DNA of 59,226 nt from contig JALSUP010000133.1 of the NCBI GenBank assembly GCA_027071315.1, positions 1 to 59,226 on the forward strand. Reading direction: 5' to 3'. Below, in pieces: positions 17,756 to 25,707 of this stretch. This stretch comes from Sulfurovum sp. (GTDB lineage Bacteria > Campylobacterota > Campylobacteria > Campylobacterales > Sulfurovaceae). Numbering within the stretch: position 1 is the first letter of the stretch; every line of letters starts with the position of its first letter. The notes below the pieces were generated by a model that searched no databases, was not told the origin of the DNA, and worked only from the letters and a program-made list of their open reading frames with translations. The translations under genes were made by a program, and so were the position numbers.

Positions 17756-20700
17756 AATTATTTATCCCTATCTGCTGTATGGTGGCTAATAGTTCATCAC
17801 TGTTAGTAAACTTTAGACCATACTTATCTTCCATCTCCCAGAAAAGATCATCTATCTGTCCTTCTATCTTGTTACGCATATCAGAATTATTTTTCCAGTC
17901 AGGTTTCCTGGATGCTTCTTGGAATATCTCTACTATCTTCATTACCGTTTGTGTGAGCAGATCTTCTTCTGCTTCTTCTGATGTTTTTTTTGCATACCCC
18001 AGAGGTACATCTGCCACCAAGATACGCTCATCAACATTGTTCATCACTTCACTAAAACGCTCTTCCAAGTTATCATAAAACGCTCTTGCATGGATATTGT
18101 GTTTGATATTCTCTGGGTAGTTAGACTCCTCTTCCACTTCATCTTTAAGAAGTAAGTCTCGTATCTCTTTCGCGTGCTTGAGCTTCTCTTCTTCGGTCAG
18201 TCGTTTCTCTCTATACTCTTCTATGATCTCCTGTATACGTTTAGAGAGTTTATCGTAGTATGCAGGGTTACTCTCACGCTTTTCAGTTATGACTGCTGTT
18301 GTGGCACTCAGTATGCTGTCTGCTCTAGCATTGTCCCCTACCACTCTTTCTAATTCTTTTTCAAACTCTTCATCAAAGATATTTACCAGTTTCGTCAACT
18401 GATTCACTTCATCCGCAGAGATAAAGGTATCAAGTAGTTTTTGCATCTGCTTCTCGTACTTCCCAAAATCTACTTGTTCATGGTAACGTATACGTATTGC
18501 TTTACGTAACTCTGCATAGAACTTCATCTTCTCTTTGTAGTTTGCTATTTCTTTATCGCTAAAGACTTCACTTATTTTATCACTAGAGAGTGCTAGTTTT
18601 AATGCTCTGGCATAATGCGAAAGATACTCATAGAAAAGTTTACGTTTCTCTTCATCTGCTAAGTAGACTTCATAGCTCTCTTGGTCTTGCTTGTTCTCCA
18701 CTTTTTTAAACAGCTCTTCCAAATGCTCATAATAGGTCTTAACCCTAGCTATCTCTTCTTTTATGTCAAAGACTGCCCCTGCAATGTCCTCTTCATCAAA
18801 GTCAGCCAGTCCAGAGTAGTCGTTGAGTGCTTTATCCAAATCACCAAGCAATCCACGGTAATCTACAATAAACCCAAAGTCTTTCCCCTCATATAGACGG
18901 TTTACCCTTGCTATGGCTTGTAAGAGGTTATGCTCTTTAAGCAATTTGTCTATGTAAAGTACCGCAGCTCTTGGGGCATCAAATCCTGTAAGGAGTTTGT
19001 CTACCACGATGAGAAGTTCTATCTCATCACCATTAATGAACTCATCTTTGACTTTATCTAAGTACTTCTCTTCATCCCCATACTTCTTCATGACTCGTGT
19101 CCACTCTTCTTGGATGAATGCTTTATTTTCATCATCTACCTCAGAGTGTCCTTCTCTGCTGTCAGGTGCAGAGATGACAAACGCTGTACGTATGTCTCCC
19201 ATCTCTTCAAAGAGTTTATGGTACTTGATGGCTTCATACTTAGAACTTGTAGCGAGCATGGCTTTAAAGTCTGTGCCTTGCAGGCGTTTGCGTACATCTT
19301 CGTTGATGTCTAGCATGATCATCTCAAGCCTTCGCTCACTAGAAGCAACTTTTTGAAACCTCGCCCACTTCTTTTTGAGGTCAAGCACTTGCTCTTCTTC
19401 TAAGTGTCTGGCTATCTGCTCAAAGCGTCTGTCTAGTCCTTTTTCATCGTTCACCCATTGGTCTACCAGTCGTCCTTCATAGAGTAGTGGTAAGACTGCT
19501 TTGTCTTCTACAGCTTGGTTGATGGTATAACGGTGTATCTCTCCACCAAACTTCGCAAAGGAGTTCTTCTCTCTTCGCATAAGTGGTGTCCCTGTAAACC
19601 CAAGGTAACACGCTTCAGGAAAGACTTTCTTCATCGCTTTATGCATATCTCCACCCTGTGTACGGTGCGACTCATCTACGAGTATGAAGGTATTGGGGTC
19701 ATCAAATGTGACGTTCTCATTTTTCACCTTCTCAAACTTATGTATGAGTGTAGTTATGACAGACTTCCCAGACTGCAACAAGCTCACCAAGTCTTTACCA
19801 GATCTTGCCCTTACAGCTTTAACTTCGGAGTTATTAAAAGTATCGTGTATCTGCTTGTCCAAGTCTTTTCTATCGGTAACAATGATGACTTTAGATCCGA
19901 CGATGCTTCGCTTGATAACCTTTGCCAACATCACCATAGTGAGTGACTTACCAGACCCCTGTGTATGCCAGATGAGTCCACCTTGTCGTCTACCAGTATT
20001 ATCAAGCTTCCCTATACGCTCCATGATGCTCTCTATGGCAAAGTACTGTTGATACCGTGCTATCTTCTTTACTTTGCCATCAAAGATAACAAACGAATGC
20101 AACAGCTCCACCATACGGTGTTTTTCAAAGAGTGCATAAACAGTCTTGTCCAGTGGTGACGGGGTTCTCTTCATCGGGGACGCGACTTCAGTCGTGTTTA
20201 TATCTCTCCCTTTTTCAGCGACTGAAGTCGCTACCCCAAATAATCTTAAAAACCCTTCACTCTCTTTCTCTTTCCAAACGGCATAAAACTTTTTAGGTGT
20301 ACCAGTAGTTCCATACTGTGGTGAATGGTTATTCCCTGCGAGTGTTATCTGTACATACTTGAAAAGGTTGGGTATCTCATGGGTATCTTGGTTGCGTAGC
20401 ATCTGAGAGATGCCCTCTTCTGTACCCCGCGAAGCTTTTTTAAGCTCTATCACCCCAAAGGGTATACCGTTTATGAACAGCACAAGGTCAGGTCGTCTTG
20501 TCTTCGTCTGCTCCTGTTGTGTCACCCTGTCTACCACAAACTCTTCTGTGACATGAAACAGATTTTTTTCAGGGTTTTTGTAGTCTATGTAGTGCAAAGA
20601 AAAGCTCTTCTTCACCCCATCTATCAGCTCTTCGCTATAGGAGTTTCCAAGCAGGAGTTGGTCACTTATCTTCTGATTGGCAGTCATAAGCCCCTCATTG

Positions 20701-20945
20701 AGCAAAACATCCAAGTCGTCTATAGCTCTTGCTATGTTTTTCGCAGAAAATGTGTACTCGGTACCTTTGTACTCAAAGCCGTTGAGCTTTTGGAGTTGTT
20801 TAAGCAAAATATCTTTGAGTACTACTTGCCCGGTGCTACTTCTGTGTTGTGCCATCTCCTCTGGAGAGAGGTAGATGAAGCCCATATTTTTGAGTAGGTC
20901 TATGGTGTTGTTCTGTATTTGGGTTTCGTTTGTGTTCGGGGTCAT
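17748..20945 (-). CDS. hsdR: Type I restriction enzyme R subunit
   Basis: RRPDLVLFINGIPFGVIELKK nuclease motif; GLIWHTQGSGKSLTMVMLAK; VDESHRTQGG; GFTGTPL; helicase C-terminal motifs. Confidence 0.95.
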   Translation of the reverse strand: MTPNTNETQIQNNTIDLLKNMGFIYLSPEEMAQHRSSTGQVVLKDILLKQLQKLNGFEYKGTEYTFSAKNIARAIDDLDVLLNEGLMTANQKISDQLLLGNSYSEELIDGVKKSFSLHYIDYKNPEKNLFHVTEEFVVDRVTQQEQTKTRRPDLVLFINGIPFGVIELKKASRGTEEGISQMLRNQDTHEIPNLFKYVQITLAGNNHSPQYGTTGTPKKFYAVWKEKESEGFLRLFGVATSVAEKGRDINTTEVASPMKRTPSPLDKTVYALFEKHRMVELLHSFVIFDGKVKKIARYQQYFAIESIMERIGKLDNTGRRQGGLIWHTQGSGKSLTMVMLAKVIKRSIVGSKVIIVTDRKDLDKQIHDTFNNSEVKAVRARSGKDLVSLLQSGKSVITTLIHKFEKVKNENVTFDDPNTFILVDESHRTQGGDMHKAMKKVFPEACYLGFTGTPLMRREKNSFAKFGGEIHRYTINQAVEDKAVLPLLYEGRLVDQWVNDEKGLDRRFEQIARHLEEEQVLDLKKKWARFQKVASSERRLEMIMLDINEDVRKRLQGTDFKAMLATSSKYEAIKYHKLFEEMGDIRTAFVISAPDSREGHSEVDDENKAFIQEEWTRVMKKYGDEEKYLDKVKDEFINGDEIELLIVVDKLLTGFDAPRAAVLYIDKLLKEHNLLQAIARVNRLYEGKDFGFIVDYRGLLGDLDKALNDYSGLADFDEEDIAGAVFDIKEEIARVKTYYEHLEELFKKVENKQDQESYEVYLADEEKRKLFYEYLSHYARALKLALSSDKISEVFSDKEIANYKEKMKFYAELRKAIRIRYHEQVDFGKYEKQMQKLLDTFISADEVNQLTKLVNIFDEEFEKELERVVGDNARADSILSATTAVITEKRESNPAYYDKLSKRIQEIIEEYREKRLTEEEKLKHAKEIRDLLLKDEVEEESNYPENIKHNIHARAFYDNLEERFSEVMNNVDERILVADVPLGYAKKTSEEAEEDLLTQTVMKIVEIFQEASRKPDWKNNSDMRNKIEGQIDDLFWEMEDKYGLKFTNSDELLATIQQIGINNYD
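20176..20237 (-). repeat. 62-bp REP/BIME double hairpin, copy B (inside hsdR)
   Basis: GGGGACGCGACTTCAGTCGTG...CAGCGACTGAAGTCGCTACCCC; encodes GVATSVAEKGRDINTTEVASP. Confidence 0.9.
20637..20945 (-). repeat. Direct repeat unit 1: 5' end of hsdR
   Basis: Near-identical to 23306-23614 (about a dozen mismatches over ~305 bp by manual alignment). Confidence 0.9.
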
Positions 20946-22096
20946 GCTTCATCCAATGCCAAAAGTGTACTGACCCTATGTTCTATGTATTGTTCTATCT
21001 TTCGTAGTTTTTTATTGTGTAGTTTATATTTAGAACTTTTATCAAATGTGAACCCTATCACTTTTCTTACTTTTTGTTTTACTTTTTTTGTCATAATTTT
21101 TTCAGCAAAAAGTACAAAGTCACCTGCATTTTTCATGCTTTTTATTTTGGCATAGGCTTCTATGTTGTCTAAATCATCATCCAAAGCATCAGCAAATAAA
21201 GAAAGTCCATTATCAAATATTGGGGCAACACTTACTATCTCATTCGTAGTGTTGTCTACCAAAAGACCAAAGTTACCAAAGTGCCTATCGATGTTGAGTA
21301 TGATGACATCAAAAATGAGCATCTCTATTAACGCTTCATAATATGACTCTCCTAAGTTTTTGTAGTACGCCAACACAGCTTCCCAGCCTCCCTCTTTTAC
21401 GAGATGGTAGATGGGCACAAATGCCAGTTCTTTAGAGGAAAATAGTTCACAAATAGAGTTTACTTTCCCTTTCCATTTTCCTAGTGTATAGGTTGTGGCA
21501 TTTAATCCCATAGTTTGGGCTATCTGTGAAGCATAAAACTCTGAGTAAGGTTCTTTACCACAGTTGGCACACCCATGTGACCCACCTTTGTAAAGAAAAG
21601 TGCCTTTCCTGCCTTGTGGGTTTCGTCTCCACGCTTTTGCCAACATACCGTTGGTAGTAAACTCAGGACTAGAGAGAAATCCCTCTTTTTTCACAGAAGC
21701 ATATCCTGTGTAGGCAAGGAGTGAGAGTGTTTTGTTAAAGTCATTATCGTAGAGATTATAGTTTTCAAACTTCCCTGTAAATCCTTTCTCAACTATCCAG
21801 TAGCAGTCATTGAGTGAAAGACTTTTAGAGATGGAAACTATGCCTTCCAAGTCCTCTAAACTCAAACCGAGTTCCATCAAAACTTTGTGTACAAACTCTC
21901 TGTTTTTAGGAATGGTTCTTGACTTTATCCATGAGAGTAAGTTCTCATTGTTTATTTCAAGTCCCAAAGGAAAAAATGTTTTATTCTCTTTATAAATATA
22001 TGTTATCTCCACGCTGCTACCAGACAAAGAACTGGAAACAAAGTGGAACTCTATGAGACTTTTATCAAAATGTTTTAAAATATAAGATTTATTCAT
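20942..22096 (-). CDS. HipA/CtkA-like protein kinase
   Basis: LIFDVIILNIDRHFGNFGLLVDN ... VAPIFDNGLSLF, typical of HipA-fold kinases. Confidence 0.7.
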   Translation of the reverse strand: MNKSYILKHFDKSLIEFHFVSSSLSGSSVEITYIYKENKTFFPLGLEINNENLLSWIKSRTIPKNREFVHKVLMELGLSLEDLEGIVSISKSLSLNDCYWIVEKGFTGKFENYNLYDNDFNKTLSLLAYTGYASVKKEGFLSSPEFTTNGMLAKAWRRNPQGRKGTFLYKGGSHGCANCGKEPYSEFYASQIAQTMGLNATTYTLGKWKGKVNSICELFSSKELAFVPIYHLVKEGGWEAVLAYYKNLGESYYEALIEMLIFDVIILNIDRHFGNFGLLVDNTTNEIVSVAPIFDNGLSLFADALDDDLDNIEAYAKIKSMKNAGDFVLFAEKIMTKKVKQKVRKVIGFTFDKSSKYKLHNKKLRKIEQYIEHRVSTLLALDEA

Positions 22097-22099
22097 TGC

Positions 22100-23092
22100 T
22101 TAGCCTTTTATTCTTTTTATCTCTTTATCAAAATCAGATATATAGTTTTTATCTTGAATGATTTTAAAAGTTTCATACTCTTTATATGCTTTTTCTAAAG
22201 CCATCTTGTGAGAGATGGAACCATGCCCATCAAGTACATCAAACTCATTAAATTCCAAAAACTTATTGATACCATTTTGTAAATCTAGCATACTCATAGA
22301 TTCTCTTTTTTGAGCTAAAAACTCTATATGGTCAAAATAGGCAGAGATAATCCTATCTAACATATCTAACTCTTTTTGAGTAAGATAATTTTTAGCGATA
22401 GCTACATCACTTTTTAAAACTCTTCCATCAGGTGAATTTTTCCAAGATGTTAATCCCATGTAAGGTTTACCACCATCAGCCTTTTCATAAACAATCTCAG
22501 CAGCAGTATTACCAACTATGGCAAAATGAAATTTATTTTGTATATGGGCATAAAAGTTTTTAGCAATAGTAGAATCTTTGTCATAATCAATGCTACACTC
22601 TGCAAAAATATCTGTTATCTTTTGATACGTTCGTCTTTCACTATTTCGTATGGTTCGGATGCGTTCAAGTAACTCTTCAAAATAGTCTTTGCCAAAGTTC
22701 TCACCATTTTTAAGTCGCTCGTCATCCATCACAAAACCTTTGATGACAAACTCTTTTAGGGTATCAGTAGCCCATATACGAAACTGGGTAGCTTCTTTTG
22801 AATTTACTCTATACCCTACGGATATAATTGCATCAAGATTGTAAAAATTTGTTTTATAGTTCTTACCATCACTAGCAGGTATTCGAATTTTTCGAATAAC
22901 TGAATTTTCTGCTAATTCACCACTTTTAAAAATCTCCTTTAGATGATAATTTATAGTATTTACTTCCACAGCAAAAAGCTCACCCATCTTCTTTTGAGTA
23001 AGCCAAAATGTCTCATCTTCAAAGTGTACTTCAAACTCTACTTTTACAGATTCGGTTCTATAGAAAATTATTTTGTTTCGTTTGTTATTCAT
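22100..23092 (-). CDS. RhuM family protein
   Basis: FWLTQKKMGELFAVEVNTINYHLKEIFKSGEL...YNLDAIISVGYRVNSKEATQFRIWATDTLKEFVIKGF. Confidence 0.9.
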   Translation of the reverse strand: MNNKRNKIIFYRTESVKVEFEVHFEDETFWLTQKKMGELFAVEVNTINYHLKEIFKSGELAENSVIRKIRIPASDGKNYKTNFYNLDAIISVGYRVNSKEATQFRIWATDTLKEFVIKGFVMDDERLKNGENFGKDYFEELLERIRTIRNSERRTYQKITDIFAECSIDYDKDSTIAKNFYAHIQNKFHFAIVGNTAAEIVYEKADGGKPYMGLTSWKNSPDGRVLKSDVAIAKNYLTQKELDMLDRIISAYFDHIEFLAQKRESMSMLDLQNGINKFLEFNEFDVLDGHGSISHKMALEKAYKEYETFKIIQDKNYISDFDKEIKRIKG

Positions 23093-23102
23093 AATTTACC
23101 CT

Positions 23103-23246
23103 CTACTTTTTAGTGGCTTTATTTATATATTTAGTCGAAAAGTCGGAAATCCAGATTTTCTTCATAAATGTAATTTCTACTAACTTTATTTCTATTTTAG
23201 TTTGCCCATCTTGGGTTTGGTAGATTATTATGTTTGTGTTGTTCAT
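23103..23246 (-). pseudogene. N-terminal remnant of a second rhuM gene
   Basis: Translation MNNTNIIIYQTQDGQTKIEIKLVEIT... resembles a RhuM N-terminus, then hits a stop; ATGA overlap with the hsdR fragment. Confidence 0.6.
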
Positions 23247-23614
23247 ACTTCAGCCCTCACTTGATCAGTTAATAGTTTTATTGGTAATGGAGTTCCAGCT
23301 TCGATATAGGAGTTTCCAAGCAGGAGTTGGTCACTTATCTTCTGATTGGCAGTCATAAGCCCTTCATTGAGCGAAACATCCAAGTCCTCTATAGCTCTGG
23401 CTATATTCTTCGCAGAAAATGTGTACTCGGTACCTTTGTACTCAAAGCCGTTGAGCTTTTGGAGTTGTTTAAGCAAAATATCTTTGAGTACTACTTGCCC
23501 GGTGCTACTTCTGTGTTGTGCCATCTCCTCTGGAGAGATGTAGGTGTAGCCCATATTTTTGAGGAGGTCTATGGTGTTGTTCTGTATTTGGGTTTCGTTT
23601 GTGTTTGGGATCAT
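23243..23614 (-). pseudogene. hsdR 5' fragment fused to an hsdS-like 3' tail
   Basis: First ~100 aa nearly identical to HsdR N-terminus; tail IKLLTDQVRAEV* resembles HsdS C-terminus MQRLLTGEVRVKI*. Confidence 0.85.
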
Positions 23615-23632
23615 CTTTCAGTTCCTCTCTTC

Positions 23633-23694
23633 GGGGATGCGACTTCAGTCGCATTAAGATTACAATTCTTGTCAACGACTGAAGTCGCTGCCCC
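23633..23694 (-). repeat. 62-bp REP/BIME double hairpin, copy C
   Basis: GGGGATGCGACTTCAGTCGCA...CAACGACTGAAGTCGCTGCCCC. Confidence 0.9.
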
Positions 23695-23713
23695 TAATGC
23701 TTTTTCACTGCTT

Positions 23714-23775
23714 GGGGACGTGACTTCAGTCGCGTAATATGCTCCATAGTTTTCAGCGACTAAAGTTGCTGCCCC
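23714..23775 (-). repeat. 62-bp REP/BIME double hairpin, copy D
   Basis: GGGGACGTGACTTCAGTCGCG...CAGCGACTAAAGTTGCTGCCCC. Confidence 0.9.
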
Positions 23776-24289
23776 GTTCCTATTCATATATACCATAAAA
23801 CCTATCCTTTGCATCAGTCAAGTTTGCTTTACAGCATTGTTTTTAATGTAATTATATACGGTATCAAAATGTGCTTCATCACGAATTGCTTTATCAAAAT
23901 AACCCTTCTCCCAAAACGAACCTTTTCTCTGTAAAACTTTATTAATACCAAAAGAACTTGCACCCTTTAATTGTTGTACTGTTTTTGCTATTTCCATTTT
24001 TTGCTTAAACAATATATGCAAATGGTTAGGCATCACAGAAAATGCTGCAAGTTCATAAAGTTCACCATCTTTCTCCAATAAAAACTGTTTTAAATATACC
24101 AAAACATCACCATTCATATATGCACCTTTAGGCGAATTGTCCAGGTATTCATCTGCTTTATACTGCTTGAGTGACGTGGAGACATTTTCAGCTGAAAGTC
24201 GAGTCAGGAAATCATCGATGCTGTCATGGGTACGAAAGGTGAGGAACTGATAATAGCCGATCAAATCAACATGAGGAAGATTTTTCTTC

Positions 24290-24351
24290 GGGGACGCGAC
24301 TTCAGTCGCGTTAACACTGTTTTCTTTTTCAGCGACTGAAGTCGCTGCCCC
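24290..24351 (-). repeat. 62-bp REP/BIME double hairpin, copy E (in RAYT gene)
   Basis: GGGGACGCGACTTCAGTCGCG...CAGCGACTGAAGTCGCTGCCCC; encodes GAATSVAEKENSVNATEVASPK. Confidence 0.92.
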
Positions 24352-24370
24352 TGATATTGTTTTACTTTCC

Positions 24371-24432
24371 GGGGATACGACTTTAGTTGTATTTTCTGTA
24401 TCACTTTGCTTAGTAATAAAAGTCGCTACTTT
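24371..24432 (-). repeat. Degenerate repeat, copy F (in RAYT gene)
   Basis: GGGGATACGACTTTAGTTGT...AATAAAAGTCGCTAC; encodes KVATFITKQSDTENTTKVVSPE. Confidence 0.7.
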
Positions 24433-24445
24433 ATTGCTCTTTTTT

Positions 24446-24470
24446 GGGGATGCGACTTCAGTCGCATTTA
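24446..24470 (-). repeat. Half repeat, copy G (5' end of RAYT gene)
   Basis: GGGGATGCGACTTCAGTCGCATTTA; encodes NATEVASPK. Confidence 0.75.
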
Positions 24471-24488
24471 AAAACGATATACTATTAT

Positions 24489-24671
24489 TCATATGCTATA
24501 ATTCCCCTTACAAAAGTCCCCATCTACTGATAAGGCTCCAAGGGAGGCTTTCCGAGTTAATTCTTGGAATAGGTAGGATGGGTCAAACCGCATAACAGAT
24601 CCCGATATCACCCGAAGATTTAAGTAGGGCTTGCCTCTCAACGATGCTGGTCGGGATACTGACTTATTCAC
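24489..24671 (-). other. Orphan 60-codon ORF/conserved-looking segment between RAYT and AlbA_2 genes
   Basis: ATGA overlap with RAYT start (24489-24492), 8-bp overlap with upstream gene; translation MNKSVSRPASLRGKPYLNLRVISGSVMRFDPSYLFQELTRKASLGALSVDGDFCKGNYSI. Confidence 0.4.
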
Positions 24672-25707
24672 CTCTTAATCTCCTAACAATAAAATCAACT
24701 ACTTCATCATTATATAAACTTGGTGTAGCTTGTGGGATTATTCCTGACTCTTTATATATATCTCCATGTGTTTTAGTTCTAAAGTTATATGCAGAATATT
24801 TTGGATTATCTTTTAAATTATTCTCTGAAATTACTCTATGAATATGATGTTGGTTCAAGCTTGGCAGTTGAGATAATATCTTCTTTTTCATTTCTGTAAA
24901 TGAATACGGATATTGTTGCGTCAAATTCTGTTTTTGAATTTTGACAATTTCAACCTGATCAACAGGATGAACCTCACCAACAAGTTTTAAAGTTTGAGCC
25001 CCTTTCTTTTCTGAAAATTCACCCTCTTTAATAAACTTTATTTTAGGGATCAACTCCTCATCCAGTACTAAAATATTATCTTTATCCTTTTCTAAAACTC
25101 CTCTTTCAACATCTAATACTGCGGCGTTAGCAGGACCTATCTCAGAGATTTTAGACAACAATGATTTCATCTGATTTGTATTTTCTTTAATTCTATTTTC
25201 AATAATCTCATTTAATTCACCATACTCTATCTTTTGTACACGTCCAGAATATCTATAGTATATTTCACCATTTTTAATAGAGCCTTCATCCTGCTTTGCA
25301 ATCACAGGTTTGATATTTCCTCTATAAACATAAATAATACCAAATGGCTTATCAAATGCTATCACTAATTGTTTTTCCCAATTAATCGTAGGGGCAAAAA
25401 GTTTATTTATCTCTCCACTTATATACTCTTCATCAATCGAATCAAACATTTCAGCCGCACGTTCATTCAGACCAATAGGCTTTTTAGGTCTATCTTTTAC
25501 ACCAAAAATCATATACCCACCATCATTATTGGCAGATGCTGCAAAATTTCTTAGGTATTCATCCCAACCTGCATGATTAAATGACTCTTTATATTCAATA
25601 TTCTTACTTTCTCTATGGAAAATATATCTTTTTGATGTATCTAAGCGTAATAGCTCTGCAATCATTTCACTTGATAACGGATTGTCAGTATCTATTTTTA
25701 AACTCAT
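24664..25707 (-). CDS. AlbA_2/Schlafen-like DNA-binding protein
   Basis: ESKNIEYKESFNHAGWDEYLRNFAASANNDGGYMIFGVKDRPKKPIGL. Confidence 0.8.
   Translation of the reverse strand: MSLKIDTDNPLSSEMIAELLRLDTSKRYIFHRESKNIEYKESFNHAGWDEYLRNFAASANNDGGYMIFGVKDRPKKPIGLNERAAEMFDSIDEEYISGEINKLFAPTINWEKQLVIAFDKPFGIIYVYRGNIKPVIAKQDEGSIKNGEIYYRYSGRVQKIEYGELNEIIENRIKENTNQMKSLLSKISEIGPANAAVLDVERGVLEKDKDNILVLDEELIPKIKFIKEGEFSEKKGAQTLKLVGEVHPVDQVEIVKIQKQNLTQQYPYSFTEMKKKILSQLPSLNQHHIHRVISENNLKDNPKYSAYNFRTKTHGDIYKESGIIPQATPSLYNDEVVDFIVRRLRGE

Larger units (their letters stand above)
23611..23814 (-). other. Short ORF made almost entirely of two repeat copies (coding status unclear)
   Basis: MNRNGAATLVAENYGAYYATEVTSPSSEKALGAATSVVDKNCNLNATEVASPKRGTER. 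Confidence 0.6.
23818..24492 (-). mobile_element. REP-associated tyrosine transposase (RAYT, Y1/HUH superfamily) with repeat-derived N-terminal extension
   Basis: YYQFLTFRTHDS; VMPNHLHILFK (HUH motif HLH); AKTVQQLKGASSFGINK; GSFWEKGYFDKAIRDEAHFDTVYNYIKNN. Confidence 0.85.

Noticed and set aside
23327-23737. Plus-strand ORF containing GDATSVA/STTEVAAP
   Set aside because: It reads the palindromic repeats and the hsdR fragment backwards; similarity to the real peptide follows from palindrome symmetry.
24489-24671. Group II intron end or integron attC site
   Set aside because: No domain V-like sequence, no reverse transcriptase, and no paired RYYYAAC/GTTRRRY arrangement found.
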